A DNA stretch of 7,223 nt from the NCBI GenBank assembly GCA_947087145.1, contig CAMUBM010000034.1, positions 1 to 7,223 on the forward strand, in the 5' to 3' direction. The notes below the pieces were generated by a model, which saw nothing but the letters and a program-made list of their open reading frames with translations, had not been told where the DNA came from and ran no database searches. Positions 1-5,464 of this stretch are shown one piece after another. This stretch comes from an uncultured Mycoplasmatota bacterium. GTDB lineage: Bacteria; Bacillota_I; Bacilli_A; RF39; UBA660. Each line of letters starts with the position of its first letter. Positions within the stretch are counted from its first letter, which is position 1. The translations under genes and the position numbers were made by a program.

Positions 1-11
1 AACACCTTGGG

Positions 12-51
12 TTATTATACCTTATTTTTTATAAAAATTATAGTATAATAA
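12..51. promoter_or_regulatory. Near-perfect 40-bp palindrome carrying mirrored -10 boxes
   Basis: Positions 12-51 pair with themselves at 17 of 20 arm positions around a centre between 31 and 32. The outer arms, TTATTATAC (12-20) and GTATAATAA (43-51), match perfectly. The element contains TATAAT on the + strand at 44-49 and the mirror-image TATAAT on the - strand at 14-19. It could be the core of a divergent promoter pair, a dyad operator, or a chance product of A+T richness. No T tract follows on either strand, so I do not read it as a terminator. Any leftward gene would lie outside the window. Confidence 0.4.
44..49 (+). promoter_or_regulatory. Candidate -10 box (TATAAT) for uvrC
   Basis: A consensus TATAAT lies 22 nt upstream of the uvrC start. 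The -35 region 17 nt upstream (21-26, CTTATT) is a poor match and there is no TG extension. Initiation about 7 nt downstream would give a leader of only about 16 nt that still contains the full AGGAGG site. The same 11-mer, TATAGTATAAT, precedes the next gene. Confidence 0.5.
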
Positions 52-59
52 TTGTAGTT

Positions 60-65
60 AGGAGG
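60..65 (+). promoter_or_regulatory. Shine-Dalgarno site that decides the uvrC start
   Basis: A consensus AGGAGG ends directly against an ATG at 66, leaving no spacer, but sits 6 nt before a second in-frame ATG at 72. The second ATG is therefore the likely start, and the protein begins MFKEKL. Confidence 0.8.
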
Positions 66-71
66 ATGTCT

Positions 72-1835
72 ATGTTTAAAGAAAAATTATCTTTGGTACC
101 GAATTTGCCGGGAAGTTATCAAATGCGAAATAGCGATGGCATTATTATTTATGTTGGTAAAGCCAAGAATTTGCATCGTAGACTTTCTTCTTATTTTAAT
201 CGCACACAGACAGGAAAAACAAAGAAGATGGTTTCTGAGATTGCAGATTTTACGTATATAGTTGCAGGAAGTGAGTTAGAAGCCTTCGTTCTTGAGTTGA
301 ATTTAATTAAAGAGTTTAATCCCAAATACAATATTTTATTAAAAGACGATAAGAGTTATCCTTATATTGAGTATATTTCAAAACCTTATCCAAGGGTCAA
401 AGTATCACGTTATTTGCATGTCAAAAAAAAGGAAAATAAAAAGTTATTTGGACCTTATCCCAATGCCTATGCAGCACGGAGAATTGTTAATCTGCTCAAT
501 CGTATTTACCCTTTAAAAAAGTGTGAAGGAAAGGCAAAAGAGTTGTGTCTTTATTATCATATACATGAGTGTCTTGGTTATTGCAGTAAGAGTTTAAACC
601 AAGAAGAATTAGAACTTATGGAAAAAGAAATTCTTAGTTTTTTGAATGGAAATGATAAAATTTTAACGAGTCGTTTGGAAAGGAAAATGCAAGAGTATAG
701 TGAAGCATTGAATTTTGAAATGGCTCTTGAAATGAAAAAAGAGTTGGATTATATCAAAATTGTCATGGATAAACAAAAAGTAGAATTGCATGATTTTGTG
801 AACCGGGATGTTTTTGGCTATTATTTTGATAAGGGATATATAAGTGTTCAAATCTTTTTCTTACGAAACGGAAAAATGGTAGGAGGAAAGAGTGAAATTT
901 TTCCGATTATTAGTGAACTTTCGGACGATTTGGATTATTATCTTATGAATTTTTATAGTAAACATGAAGTTCCGAAGGAAGTTTTGGTTTTAGATGGTTT
1001 TAATGTGGAAATTTTGGAAAGTTTGCTAGAAACGAAGTTTATATTGCCTACAAGAGGCCCAAAAAAGAAGTTAGTTGAAATGGCTGTTATGAATAGTAAA
1101 ATTAACTTAGAAAATGAATTGGAACTGATTAAAAAGGACGAGTATGTGACTGAAAGTGCGAATGAGGAATTAAAGGAGTTACTTCATTTGGAACATTTGG
1201 ATCGCATTGATTTGTTTGATAACTCTAATTTATTTGGTAATTTTTCTGTTTCAGGGATGGTTGTTTTCAAAAATGGTCGTCCAAGTAAAAATGATTATCG
1301 CAAATACAAAGTACAGGTTGACAAAAATGACGACTATCATACAATGCAAGAAGTGATTTTGCGTAGGTATTCTCGTATGAAAGAAGAAGCAAGTGAAGTT
1401 CCTGATTTAATTATCGTCGATGGTGGTATCACGCAAATTCGTGCTTGTAAAGAAATTTTAAGCGATTTAGGCTTATCTATTATGGTGTGTGGTTTACGTA
1501 AAAATGATCATCATCGAACGAGTGATTTGGTCCGGGGAGATACTGAGGAAGTGATTGAAATTGATCGAACCAGTAATTTGTTTCATTATTTAACACGAAT
1601 GCAAGATGAGGTGCATCGATATACGATTACTTATCACCGAACGATACGAAGTAAAGGGAGTATTTCGAGTATTTTAGATCATGTAGAAGGAATTGGGCCT
1701 AAGCGAAAAAAAGAATTAATTAAGCGCTTTGGAAGTGTTACAAAAATGAAGCAGGCAAGCGAGGAGGAACTTTCGAATATTTTACCGAGTGAAGTTGCTC
1801 GGAACCTCGTTTCTTTTTTAAAAGACTTTCATTAA
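72..1835 (+). CDS. uvrC: UvrABC system protein C (excinuclease subunit)
   Basis: UvrC is the nuclease of nucleotide-excision repair. It is recruited by DNA-bound UvrB and cuts the damaged strand on both sides of the lesion. The 587-residue length is normal for the family. Seen in order: an N-terminal GIY-YIG nuclease domain with Y16, Y27-V-G, R37 and E75 for the 3' incision; a four-cysteine Fe-S motif at C151, C159, C167 and C171; a UVR (UvrB-binding) segment at about 200-235; and an RNase H-like domain for the 5' incision. In that last domain D383 (LFDNSN), D450 (IVDGG) and H516 (DEVHRY) match the expected D-D-H triad. A helix-hairpin-helix region (VEGIGPKRKKEL) follows near the C terminus. 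All key residues are intact. The start at 72 is chosen from Shine-Dalgarno spacing. No uvrA or uvrB is in the window and no SOS-type operator is visible upstream. The next gene begins 33 nt downstream with no clear terminator between, so read-through is likely. Confidence 0.97.
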   Translation: MFKEKLSLVPNLPGSYQMRNSDGIIIYVGKAKNLHRRLSSYFNRTQTGKTKKMVSEIADFTYIVAGSELEAFVLELNLIKEFNPKYNILLKDDKSYPYIEYISKPYPRVKVSRYLHVKKKENKKLFGPYPNAYAARRIVNLLNRIYPLKKCEGKAKELCLYYHIHECLGYCSKSLNQEELELMEKEILSFLNGNDKILTSRLERKMQEYSEALNFEMALEMKKELDYIKIVMDKQKVELHDFVNRDVFGYYFDKGYISVQIFFLRNGKMVGGKSEIFPIISELSDDLDYYLMNFYSKHEVPKEVLVLDGFNVEILESLLETKFILPTRGPKKKLVEMAVMNSKINLENELELIKKDEYVTESANEELKELLHLEHLDRIDLFDNSNLFGNFSVSGMVVFKNGRPSKNDYRKYKVQVDKNDDYHTMQEVILRRYSRMKEEASEVPDLIIVDGGITQIRACKEILSDLGLSIMVCGLRKNDHHRTSDLVRGDTEEVIEIDRTSNLFHYLTRMQDEVHRYTITYHRTIRSKGSISSILDHVEGIGPKRKKELIKRFGSVTKMKQASEEELSNILPSEVARNLVSFLKDFH

Positions 1836-1844
1836 AAAGTATAG

Positions 1845-1850
1845 TATAAT
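1845..1850 (+). promoter_or_regulatory. Candidate -10 box for the RnfC/RnfD-like pair
   Basis: A consensus TATAAT lies in the 33-nt gap after uvrC, within the 11-mer TATAGTATAAT (1840-1850) that also precedes uvrC. No recognisable -35 is placed 16-18 nt upstream. Initiation about 7 nt downstream would leave a leader of about 12 nt that just includes GGTGA (1857-1861), a partial match to the 16S tail. It may act as an internal promoter in addition to read-through from uvrC. Confidence 0.4.
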
Positions 1851-1868
1851 GGATATGGTGAGATAAGA

Positions 1869-3005
1869 ATGGCGAAGTTAATTCCACTGGATATTGATGT
1901 TTCTGTTTCTAAAGAAGTGGAAAGTAAAGTTTTTTTGGACCCTGATTTTGTTTATCTTCCTTTACCAAAACAAAAACAAGAAATGAAAAAAGAAATTCAT
2001 ATCAAAAAAGGAATGGAACTTTTTAGGGGAATGTATGCTCCCATTTCCGGGAAGTTAGCAAGCGTAGAAAAGTGTATTGTACCTAGTGGAGAAGAAGTGC
2101 CTTGCTTAGTGGTTTCGAATGATTTTCAAGAAAAAAATGAAAAATTGGCAGCCACTCGAAAACGAATTAGTCACATGACAAAAGAGGCTTTTCTGGATAG
2201 TTTTTTTGACGAAGTTTTGAGACAAAAATTTTTACAAGAAAACATTTTAACTTTTGTTATTTCGGGAATAGATGAGGATCCTTATTGTTGTAATGAAGTC
2301 TTTATTCAAAAACAATATACAAAGATATTACTAGAAATGTTAGATGCTTTATTAAATTTGTATCCTGGAAGTAAGGCAATGATTGCTCTTAAAAATACGG
2401 ATAGTGCCTTGATTTTACAATACAATAATTTTCTAGGTATGTTTAGAAATATTGAAATCAAATTGATGGAAGATTTGTATTTGATTGGTAGGGAAGAGTT
2501 TTTAACTTCCAAACTGCATATTAAGGAAAATTATGTTTATTTAAGAGCCCATGAATTGTATGCTCTTTATTTACAAATAAAAAAAAGAAGACCCGTTTTG
2601 GAAACTTTTGTTTCAATACTTGGGGATGCCATTGAAAATCCTTGTGTGGTGGAAACAAAACTTGGTACAAAAGCAAAGGAATTATTGCAAAGAGTTTATG
2701 GGAGTGATTTTTCTTCTTATGCTATTTATACCAATGGTATTATGCAGGGAAGAGTGCTCGATATAGAACGATTGGTGATTACTCCAGATTGTTTGGGTTT
2801 TGTCATTATGAAAAAGAAGAATACAAGAATAAAATCTTGCATCAAATGTGGAAAATGTATTACTGTATGTCCTATTCATTCCAATCCTTTACTTGCTTAT
2901 AAAAGAGGGAAAGCGGTGCGTTGCATTCATTGTGGACTTTGTAGTTATATCTGTCCATCTTCCATTCCGTTAGAGAAGTATTTAAGAGGTGAAAAAGATG
3001 AGTAG
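1869..3005 (+). CDS. rnfC: Divergent RnfC-like electron-transport subunit with two [4Fe-4S] motifs
   Basis: This is a 378-residue member of the RnfC family. RnfC is the peripheral subunit that passes electrons between NADH/FMN and Fe-S clusters in the Rnf membrane complex. Seen: an N-terminal barrel-sandwich region (about 40-90, with YAPISG at 56-61 and PSGEEVPCLVVSND following); a core recognisable by IALKNTDSALI, an LGDAIENP-to-KLGT stretch and TNGIMQG (288-294, where RnfC usually has GGPMMG); and two C-terminal ferredoxin-type motifs, C324/C327/C330/C334-P and C352/C355/C358/C362-P. Unlike standard RnfC (about 440 residues), it has no glycine-rich GxGGAGFPT loop. The usual NGAECEPY is SGIDEDPY (132-139), and the YPxGGE segment is absent. 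NADH oxidation through bound FMN therefore looks lost while Fe-S electron carriage looks kept; that is inference. It overlaps the downstream RnfD-like gene by 8 nt, implying coupled translation. Family assignment is firm; function is uncertain. Confidence 0.85.
   Translation: MAKLIPLDIDVSVSKEVESKVFLDPDFVYLPLPKQKQEMKKEIHIKKGMELFRGMYAPISGKLASVEKCIVPSGEEVPCLVVSNDFQEKNEKLAATRKRISHMTKEAFLDSFFDEVLRQKFLQENILTFVISGIDEDPYCCNEVFIQKQYTKILLEMLDALLNLYPGSKAMIALKNTDSALILQYNNFLGMFRNIEIKLMEDLYLIGREEFLTSKLHIKENYVYLRAHELYALYLQIKKRRPVLETFVSILGDAIENPCVVETKLGTKAKELLQRVYGSDFSSYAIYTNGIMQGRVLDIERLVITPDCLGFVIMKKKNTRIKSCIKCGKCITVCPIHSNPLLAYKRGKAVRCIHCGLCSYICPSSIPLEKYLRGEKDE
2985..2992 (+). promoter_or_regulatory. Shine-Dalgarno site that decides the RnfD-like start
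   Basis: AGAGGTGA matches the extended anti-Shine-Dalgarno complement (GGAGGTGA) at 7 of 8 bases and stands 5 nt before ATG 2998. An upstream in-frame GTG at 2989 lies inside this site, so it cannot use it and is unlikely to be the start. Confidence 0.7.
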
Positions 3006-3879
3006 ACTTCATAAAATAATCCGTATTCCTTTGACGCGGAAGTATCTTTTGTTTTTTGTTTTTTTGGTTTTAGGTGGGTGGTATAAAAACGCTTTTTTGC
3101 CTGTAAAAGAAGGTTTTTATTCAAACACGCAATTGTATTTTTTATTTTTTTATCCTTTGCTTGGTGGTTTTTTGGGCTTTTTGTTTGATAAAGTGTGTAG
3201 AAAAAAATTTGTTTATTCTAATGCTTTTTTTGGAGTTCTTTTCTCTTTAGGATTGCCGATTTCAACGCCACTTTCTGTTTTTGTTATTGCTTGTTTTCTT
3301 TTGTTTATTCTGAATACTTTTTTCATACAAAAAAAAGATTGGGATTTGCATGTTGTTGTTTTTTTACATCTTTTGTTGGTGGGGTATTTATTTTTTTCAC
3401 AACAATACGAATACAGTAATCTTTTAGAAAAGAGTGGTCTTTTTGTGTATACTTTTTTAGATCAACTTCTTGGTTTCCAGGGAAGCGGTTTATTTACGTC
3501 TAGTGTCGTGCTTCTTTTGGTTTCTTTTTTGGTGTTGTGTTTCGATTATTATTATAAAAAGGAAATTCCTCTTACTAGTTATGGTTTTTATTTGCTTACT
3601 TTGGTTTTATATTCATTTTGGAAAATGGATATGGCTTTTTTACTTACTCATGTATTTTCTAGTACAGTTTTGTTTGTTTTAGTGTTCTTGGCTCCTCTTG
3701 ATTTATTTTCTCCTTATTCCAAAAAAAGAAAGACAATGTATAGTTTTCTTCTTGGTGTTGGGATATTACCTTTTTCTTTATGGATAAATTTTTATGAAGG
3801 GGTATATTTTTCTCTTTTTTTGGCTAATTTGCTTATTATTTTATTAAATGCTATACAAAATCGTCTGTTTCGTTCGTGA
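2998..3879 (+). CDS. rnfD: Divergent RnfD-like multi-pass membrane protein
   Basis: This 293-residue, very hydrophobic protein has about 8-10 predicted membrane segments, from about 16-30 to about 270-288. Family marks of RnfD/NqrB are visible though eroded. NAFFGVLFSLGLP (75-87) corresponds to the conserved segment after the first helices. GSGLFTSS (162-169) corresponds to GSxGETS, and is followed by a helix and the IPLTSYGF segment. APLDLFSP (232-239) corresponds to ATDPVTSP. EGVYFSLFLANLLIILLN near the C terminus matches the usual end. The covalent-FMN attachment motif SGAT, expected in the loop before GSxGETS, is absent; about 133-161 instead holds SQQYEYSNLLEKSG. In Rnf complexes RnfD carries FMN and helps move electrons across the membrane; this protein probably cannot do so by the standard route. 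It overlaps the RnfC-like gene by 8 nt, which supports the assignment and a joint function. It ends with TGA. A generic polytopic membrane protein is the fallback call. Confidence 0.65.
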   Translation: MSRLHKIIRIPLTRKYLLFFVFLVLGGWYKNAFLPVKEGFYSNTQLYFLFFYPLLGGFLGFLFDKVCRKKFVYSNAFFGVLFSLGLPISTPLSVFVIACFLLFILNTFFIQKKDWDLHVVVFLHLLLVGYLFFSQQYEYSNLLEKSGLFVYTFLDQLLGFQGSGLFTSSVVLLLVSFLVLCFDYYYKKEIPLTSYGFYLLTLVLYSFWKMDMAFLLTHVFSSTVLFVLVFLAPLDLFSPYSKKRKTMYSFLLGVGILPFSLWINFYEGVYFSLFLANLLIILLNAIQNRLFRS

Positions 3880-3884
3880 ATTTT

Positions 3885-3907
3885 GAAATTTGGTCGACGA
3901 ATTTTTT
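3885..3907 (+). terminator. Weak terminator-like hairpin after the RnfD-like gene
   Basis: GAAATTTG (3885-3892) can pair with CGAATTTT (3898-3905) around a GTCGA loop. This gives 8 pairs, two of them G-U, with a run of six T at 3902-3907 partly inside the right arm. It starts 5 nt after the stop codon. The position fits a terminator but the stem is weak, so at best it would be partial. Confidence 0.3.
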
Positions 3908-3918
3908 AAATTAGAGAT

Positions 3919-3947
3919 TTTACAATGCTTTTTTTCTGTGTTATTTT
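3919..3947 (+). promoter_or_regulatory. Candidate promoter for the surface-protein/sortase pair
   Basis: TTTACA (3919-3924, 5/6 to consensus) is followed after 17 nt by TATTTT (3942-3947, 4/6). A TG extension at 3939-3940 is correctly placed one base before the -10. Initiation near 3954 would leave a leader of about 26 nt containing AAAAAGGAG, which ends 5 nt before the ATG at 3980. This is the best-formed promoter in the window, and its place in the only 100-nt gap upstream of the pair fits a separate transcription unit. Confidence 0.5.
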
Positions 3948-3979
3948 ATCGTTACTCACTTCCTTAAAAAGGAGATTTT

Positions 3980-4903
3980 ATGAAAAAAAGAATTGTAGTT
4001 TTTGTTAGTTTGTTTGTTGTAGGTTGTTTTGGATGTAAAGATGTTTATGCCAAAACATTTCAGGAAAAGATTGATTTTCAAAACTATTTTTATATTTACA
4101 ATGGCTTTTCTGGGACTTATCCATTTTTTAATACTTTTTTTGACGAAAAGGGAAAAGCTTATTTTAGTGTTACTCCTCATGTTGCTTTCATGCCTAAACA
4201 GAATTATACAGAAGTAGATTCTTCTTATTCAAAAGAGGAAATATTCGAGTATTCGAAAATTTTGTATTATGGATATGGCTACCAAGGAGATGTTTCTCTC
4301 TCCTCTTATTATGCAACACAATATTTACTTTTTGAACATGCGATGGAGGAGGGATATACTATTCAAGTAGTGGATGCTTCTAAACTAGAAGAGGATCCTT
4401 GTTTGGATAAAGCAATTTTTCGTCTGCGCGAAAGAATGAAAAAACAAGCCTTTTCTCTTCAAGATACTGTGTTGAAGGAGAAAACTTATGTTATTTCGGA
4501 TCCTTATATTTTGGAACATTTTTCCGTTGCAGGAGATCAAGTGAAGGTTTCTAAACAAGAAGATCGATTAGAAATTATTTTATTAGAGGGTTCTTCCTTT
4601 GTTTTGCATTTTTATCCTAATGTTTCTTGTGAGCAAATAAAGGTTTGGAAGGACTCTAGAGGAACGACTTTGTTTGGTGAAAATCAGTTTTGTGAAAAAG
4701 AATATTCCATTACGCTTCGCTATGAACCGATTAGAGAAGAAACTCCAAAAGAAGATCCAGTAATACCTGAAACATCAGAAGAAAAAATGGAGGAAACTTC
4801 AGAAATTCGTACTTTTGCAGTACCTAGCACAGATCGGTATACAATTTCTTGGTTATTTATTCTCTTGTTTTTAGGAAATATTTATTATGGTTTTAAAAAG
4901 TAG
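3980..4903 (+). CDS. Exported thioester-domain-like surface protein with C-terminal sorting signal
   Basis: This 307-residue protein probably displays a domain on the cell surface. Seen: a signal peptide (MKKR, hydrophobic 5-18, likely cut after VYA at 24; VVGC at 13-16 could alternatively be a lipobox); a region of about 30-160 resembling Cys-Gln thioester adhesin domains, with AYFSVTP (60-66), LYYGYGY and YYATQYLLFE including T113-Q114; a beta-rich stretch (about 165-250); an E/P/T-rich linker (about 253-279); and a wall-sorting-type tail of VPSTD (281-285), a hydrophobic segment (288-304) and a final KK. Thioester domains join a Cys to the Gln of a TQ motif and react with host or cell ligands. 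Here the expected Cys position appears to be Ser63 (AGT), so the bond may not form. The gene overlaps the sortase gene by 17 nt, which suggests the protein is that enzyme's substrate. The thioester-domain call is from motif pattern only; an unrelated anchored protein remains possible. Confidence 0.65.
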   Translation: MKKRIVVFVSLFVVGCFGCKDVYAKTFQEKIDFQNYFYIYNGFSGTYPFFNTFFDEKGKAYFSVTPHVAFMPKQNYTEVDSSYSKEEIFEYSKILYYGYGYQGDVSLSSYYATQYLLFEHAMEEGYTIQVVDASKLEEDPCLDKAIFRLRERMKKQAFSLQDTVLKEKTYVISDPYILEHFSVAGDQVKVSKQEDRLEIILLEGSSFVLHFYPNVSCEQIKVWKDSRGTTLFGENQFCEKEYSITLRYEPIREETPKEDPVIPETSEEKMEETSEIRTFAVPSTDRYTISWLFILLFLGNIYYGFKK

Positions 4904-5375
4904 TTTTGTTTTGCTTGCTCTTGTTTTTTTGTTTTGGGGTTCGGGTCCTTCTAAAGGAGCAATGGAAGAAGTTTATGCAACTCTTTCTATCCCTTCTTTA
5001 GAATTGCAGGAACCTATTTACCTAAAAGAATCTAAGTATAATGATTTACAATATGGATTGTATTTGCTTCCTTCAGCAGATTATTTAGAAGGGGACTCTT
5101 CGCAAATGATTGTACTTTCTCATTCTGGAAATTCTAAAATTAGTTATTTTAAAGACTTGGATTTGCTACGAATACAGGACCGGATTGTTGTATCTTTAAA
5201 AGATACTGTTTATTTTTTTAAGGTTTTGGATATTTATCAAGAAGAAAAAGATGGTGAAATAGCTATAAAGAAACCAAAAGAGATGTCTCTTGTTTTGGTG
5301 ACTTGTACGAAATATACAGATCATTTACAAACTGTTGTAATTGCTAAAAATGTAGGAAAATTAATAAAAATGTAA
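4887..5375 (+). CDS. Small membrane-anchored sortase (transpeptidase, C60 family)
   Basis: Sortases cut a C-terminal sorting signal and join the protein to the cell wall or to another protein on the outer face of the membrane. This one has 162 residues with an N-terminal membrane anchor (about 6-17) and then a compact beta-barrel that starts YATLSIPSLEL. The catalytic histidine is H79 in VLSHSGNS, followed by YFKDLDLLRIQD as is usual. The catalytic cysteine is C140 in LVTCTK. The third catalytic residue, normally Arg 8-9 residues after the Cys before a beta-strand, appears to be Q148 (HLQTVVIA), and no Arg lies near it. The start at ATG 4887 has AGGAA 9 nt upstream, inside the end of the surface-protein gene, so translation is probably coupled. 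The pairing suggests a dedicated enzyme for the VPSTD signal. I do not assign a sortase class. The stop codon lies within a terminator-like hairpin. Confidence 0.87.
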   Translation: MVLKSSFVLLALVFLFWGSGPSKGAMEEVYATLSIPSLELQEPIYLKESKYNDLQYGLYLLPSADYLEGDSSQMIVLSHSGNSKISYFKDLDLLRIQDRIVVSLKDTVYFFKVLDIYQEEKDGEIAIKKPKEMSLVLVTCTKYTDHLQTVVIAKNVGKLIKM

Positions 5376-5402
5376 ATTTTTTGCTAAAATTTGCATTTTT
5401 TT
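5366..5402 (+). terminator. AU-rich intrinsic terminator overlapping the sortase stop codon
   Basis: AAAAATGTAAATTTT (5366-5380) pairs along all 15 positions with AAAATTTGCATTTTT (5386-5400), with one T-G wobble at 5373/5393 and a TTGCT loop. A run of seven T (5396-5402) forms the right base and continues past it. The TAA stop of the sortase gene (5373-5375) is inside the left arm. The stem has only one G-C pair, so strength is uncertain, but length, loop and T tract fit an intrinsic terminator separating this unit from dnaG. The A run at the left base would allow weak action on the other strand too. Confidence 0.6.
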
Positions 5403-5449
5403 ATGTATAAAAAAAGGAAATTGGCATAGTGGGTGTAATATATATTATT

Positions 5450-5455
5450 AGGAGG
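5450..5455 (+). promoter_or_regulatory. Shine-Dalgarno site that decides the dnaG start
   Basis: A consensus AGGAGG stands 9 nt before ATG 5465. The frame stays open upstream to a GTG at 5429, which has only a weaker AGGA behind it and would add 12 residues with no family match. The ATG is therefore preferred. Confidence 0.8.
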
Positions 5456-5464
5456 CCTAAATTT

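Noticed and set aside
423..430. Run of eight A in uvrC as a possible slippage or phase-variation site
   Set aside because: The frame is intact across it and encodes Lys residues in an essential-type repair gene. Such runs are expected at this base composition.
663..851. Open frame on the - strand inside uvrC
   Set aside because: It lies wholly within a confidently identified gene, has no recognisable product and has low-complexity hydrophobic/aromatic content typical of antisense A+T-rich DNA.
1825..1851. Small hairpins around the uvrC stop codon as a terminator
   Set aside because: Stems are only about 5 bp, no T tract follows, and the region is better explained by the -10 element for the next gene.
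2306..2879. Two open frames on the - strand (2306-2512 and 2682-2879) inside the RnfC-like gene
   Set aside because: They are antisense to a gene with clear family motifs and show no domain marks of their own.
3470..3682. Second + strand frame inside the RnfD-like gene
   Set aside because: It is a shifted reading of T-rich membrane-protein DNA. The hydrophobic translation is a by-product of base composition.
3877..3910. TGA at the end of the RnfD-like gene read as tryptophan (Mycoplasma-type code)
   Set aside because: Reading through would add only about ten residues. All tryptophans in the window are TGG and no gene has an internal TGA, so the standard code fits better.
3956..4217. Open frames at 3956-4180 (-) and 4029-4217 (+) around the start of the surface-protein gene
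   Set aside because: Both overlap a gene with a signal peptide, a good ribosome binding site and a promoter candidate, and neither has a recognisable product.
2275..4400. Repeated GAGGATCCTT in the RnfC-like and surface-protein genes
   Set aside because: A ten-base match within unrelated coding sequence, with no further similarity on either side, is consistent with chance and codon use.
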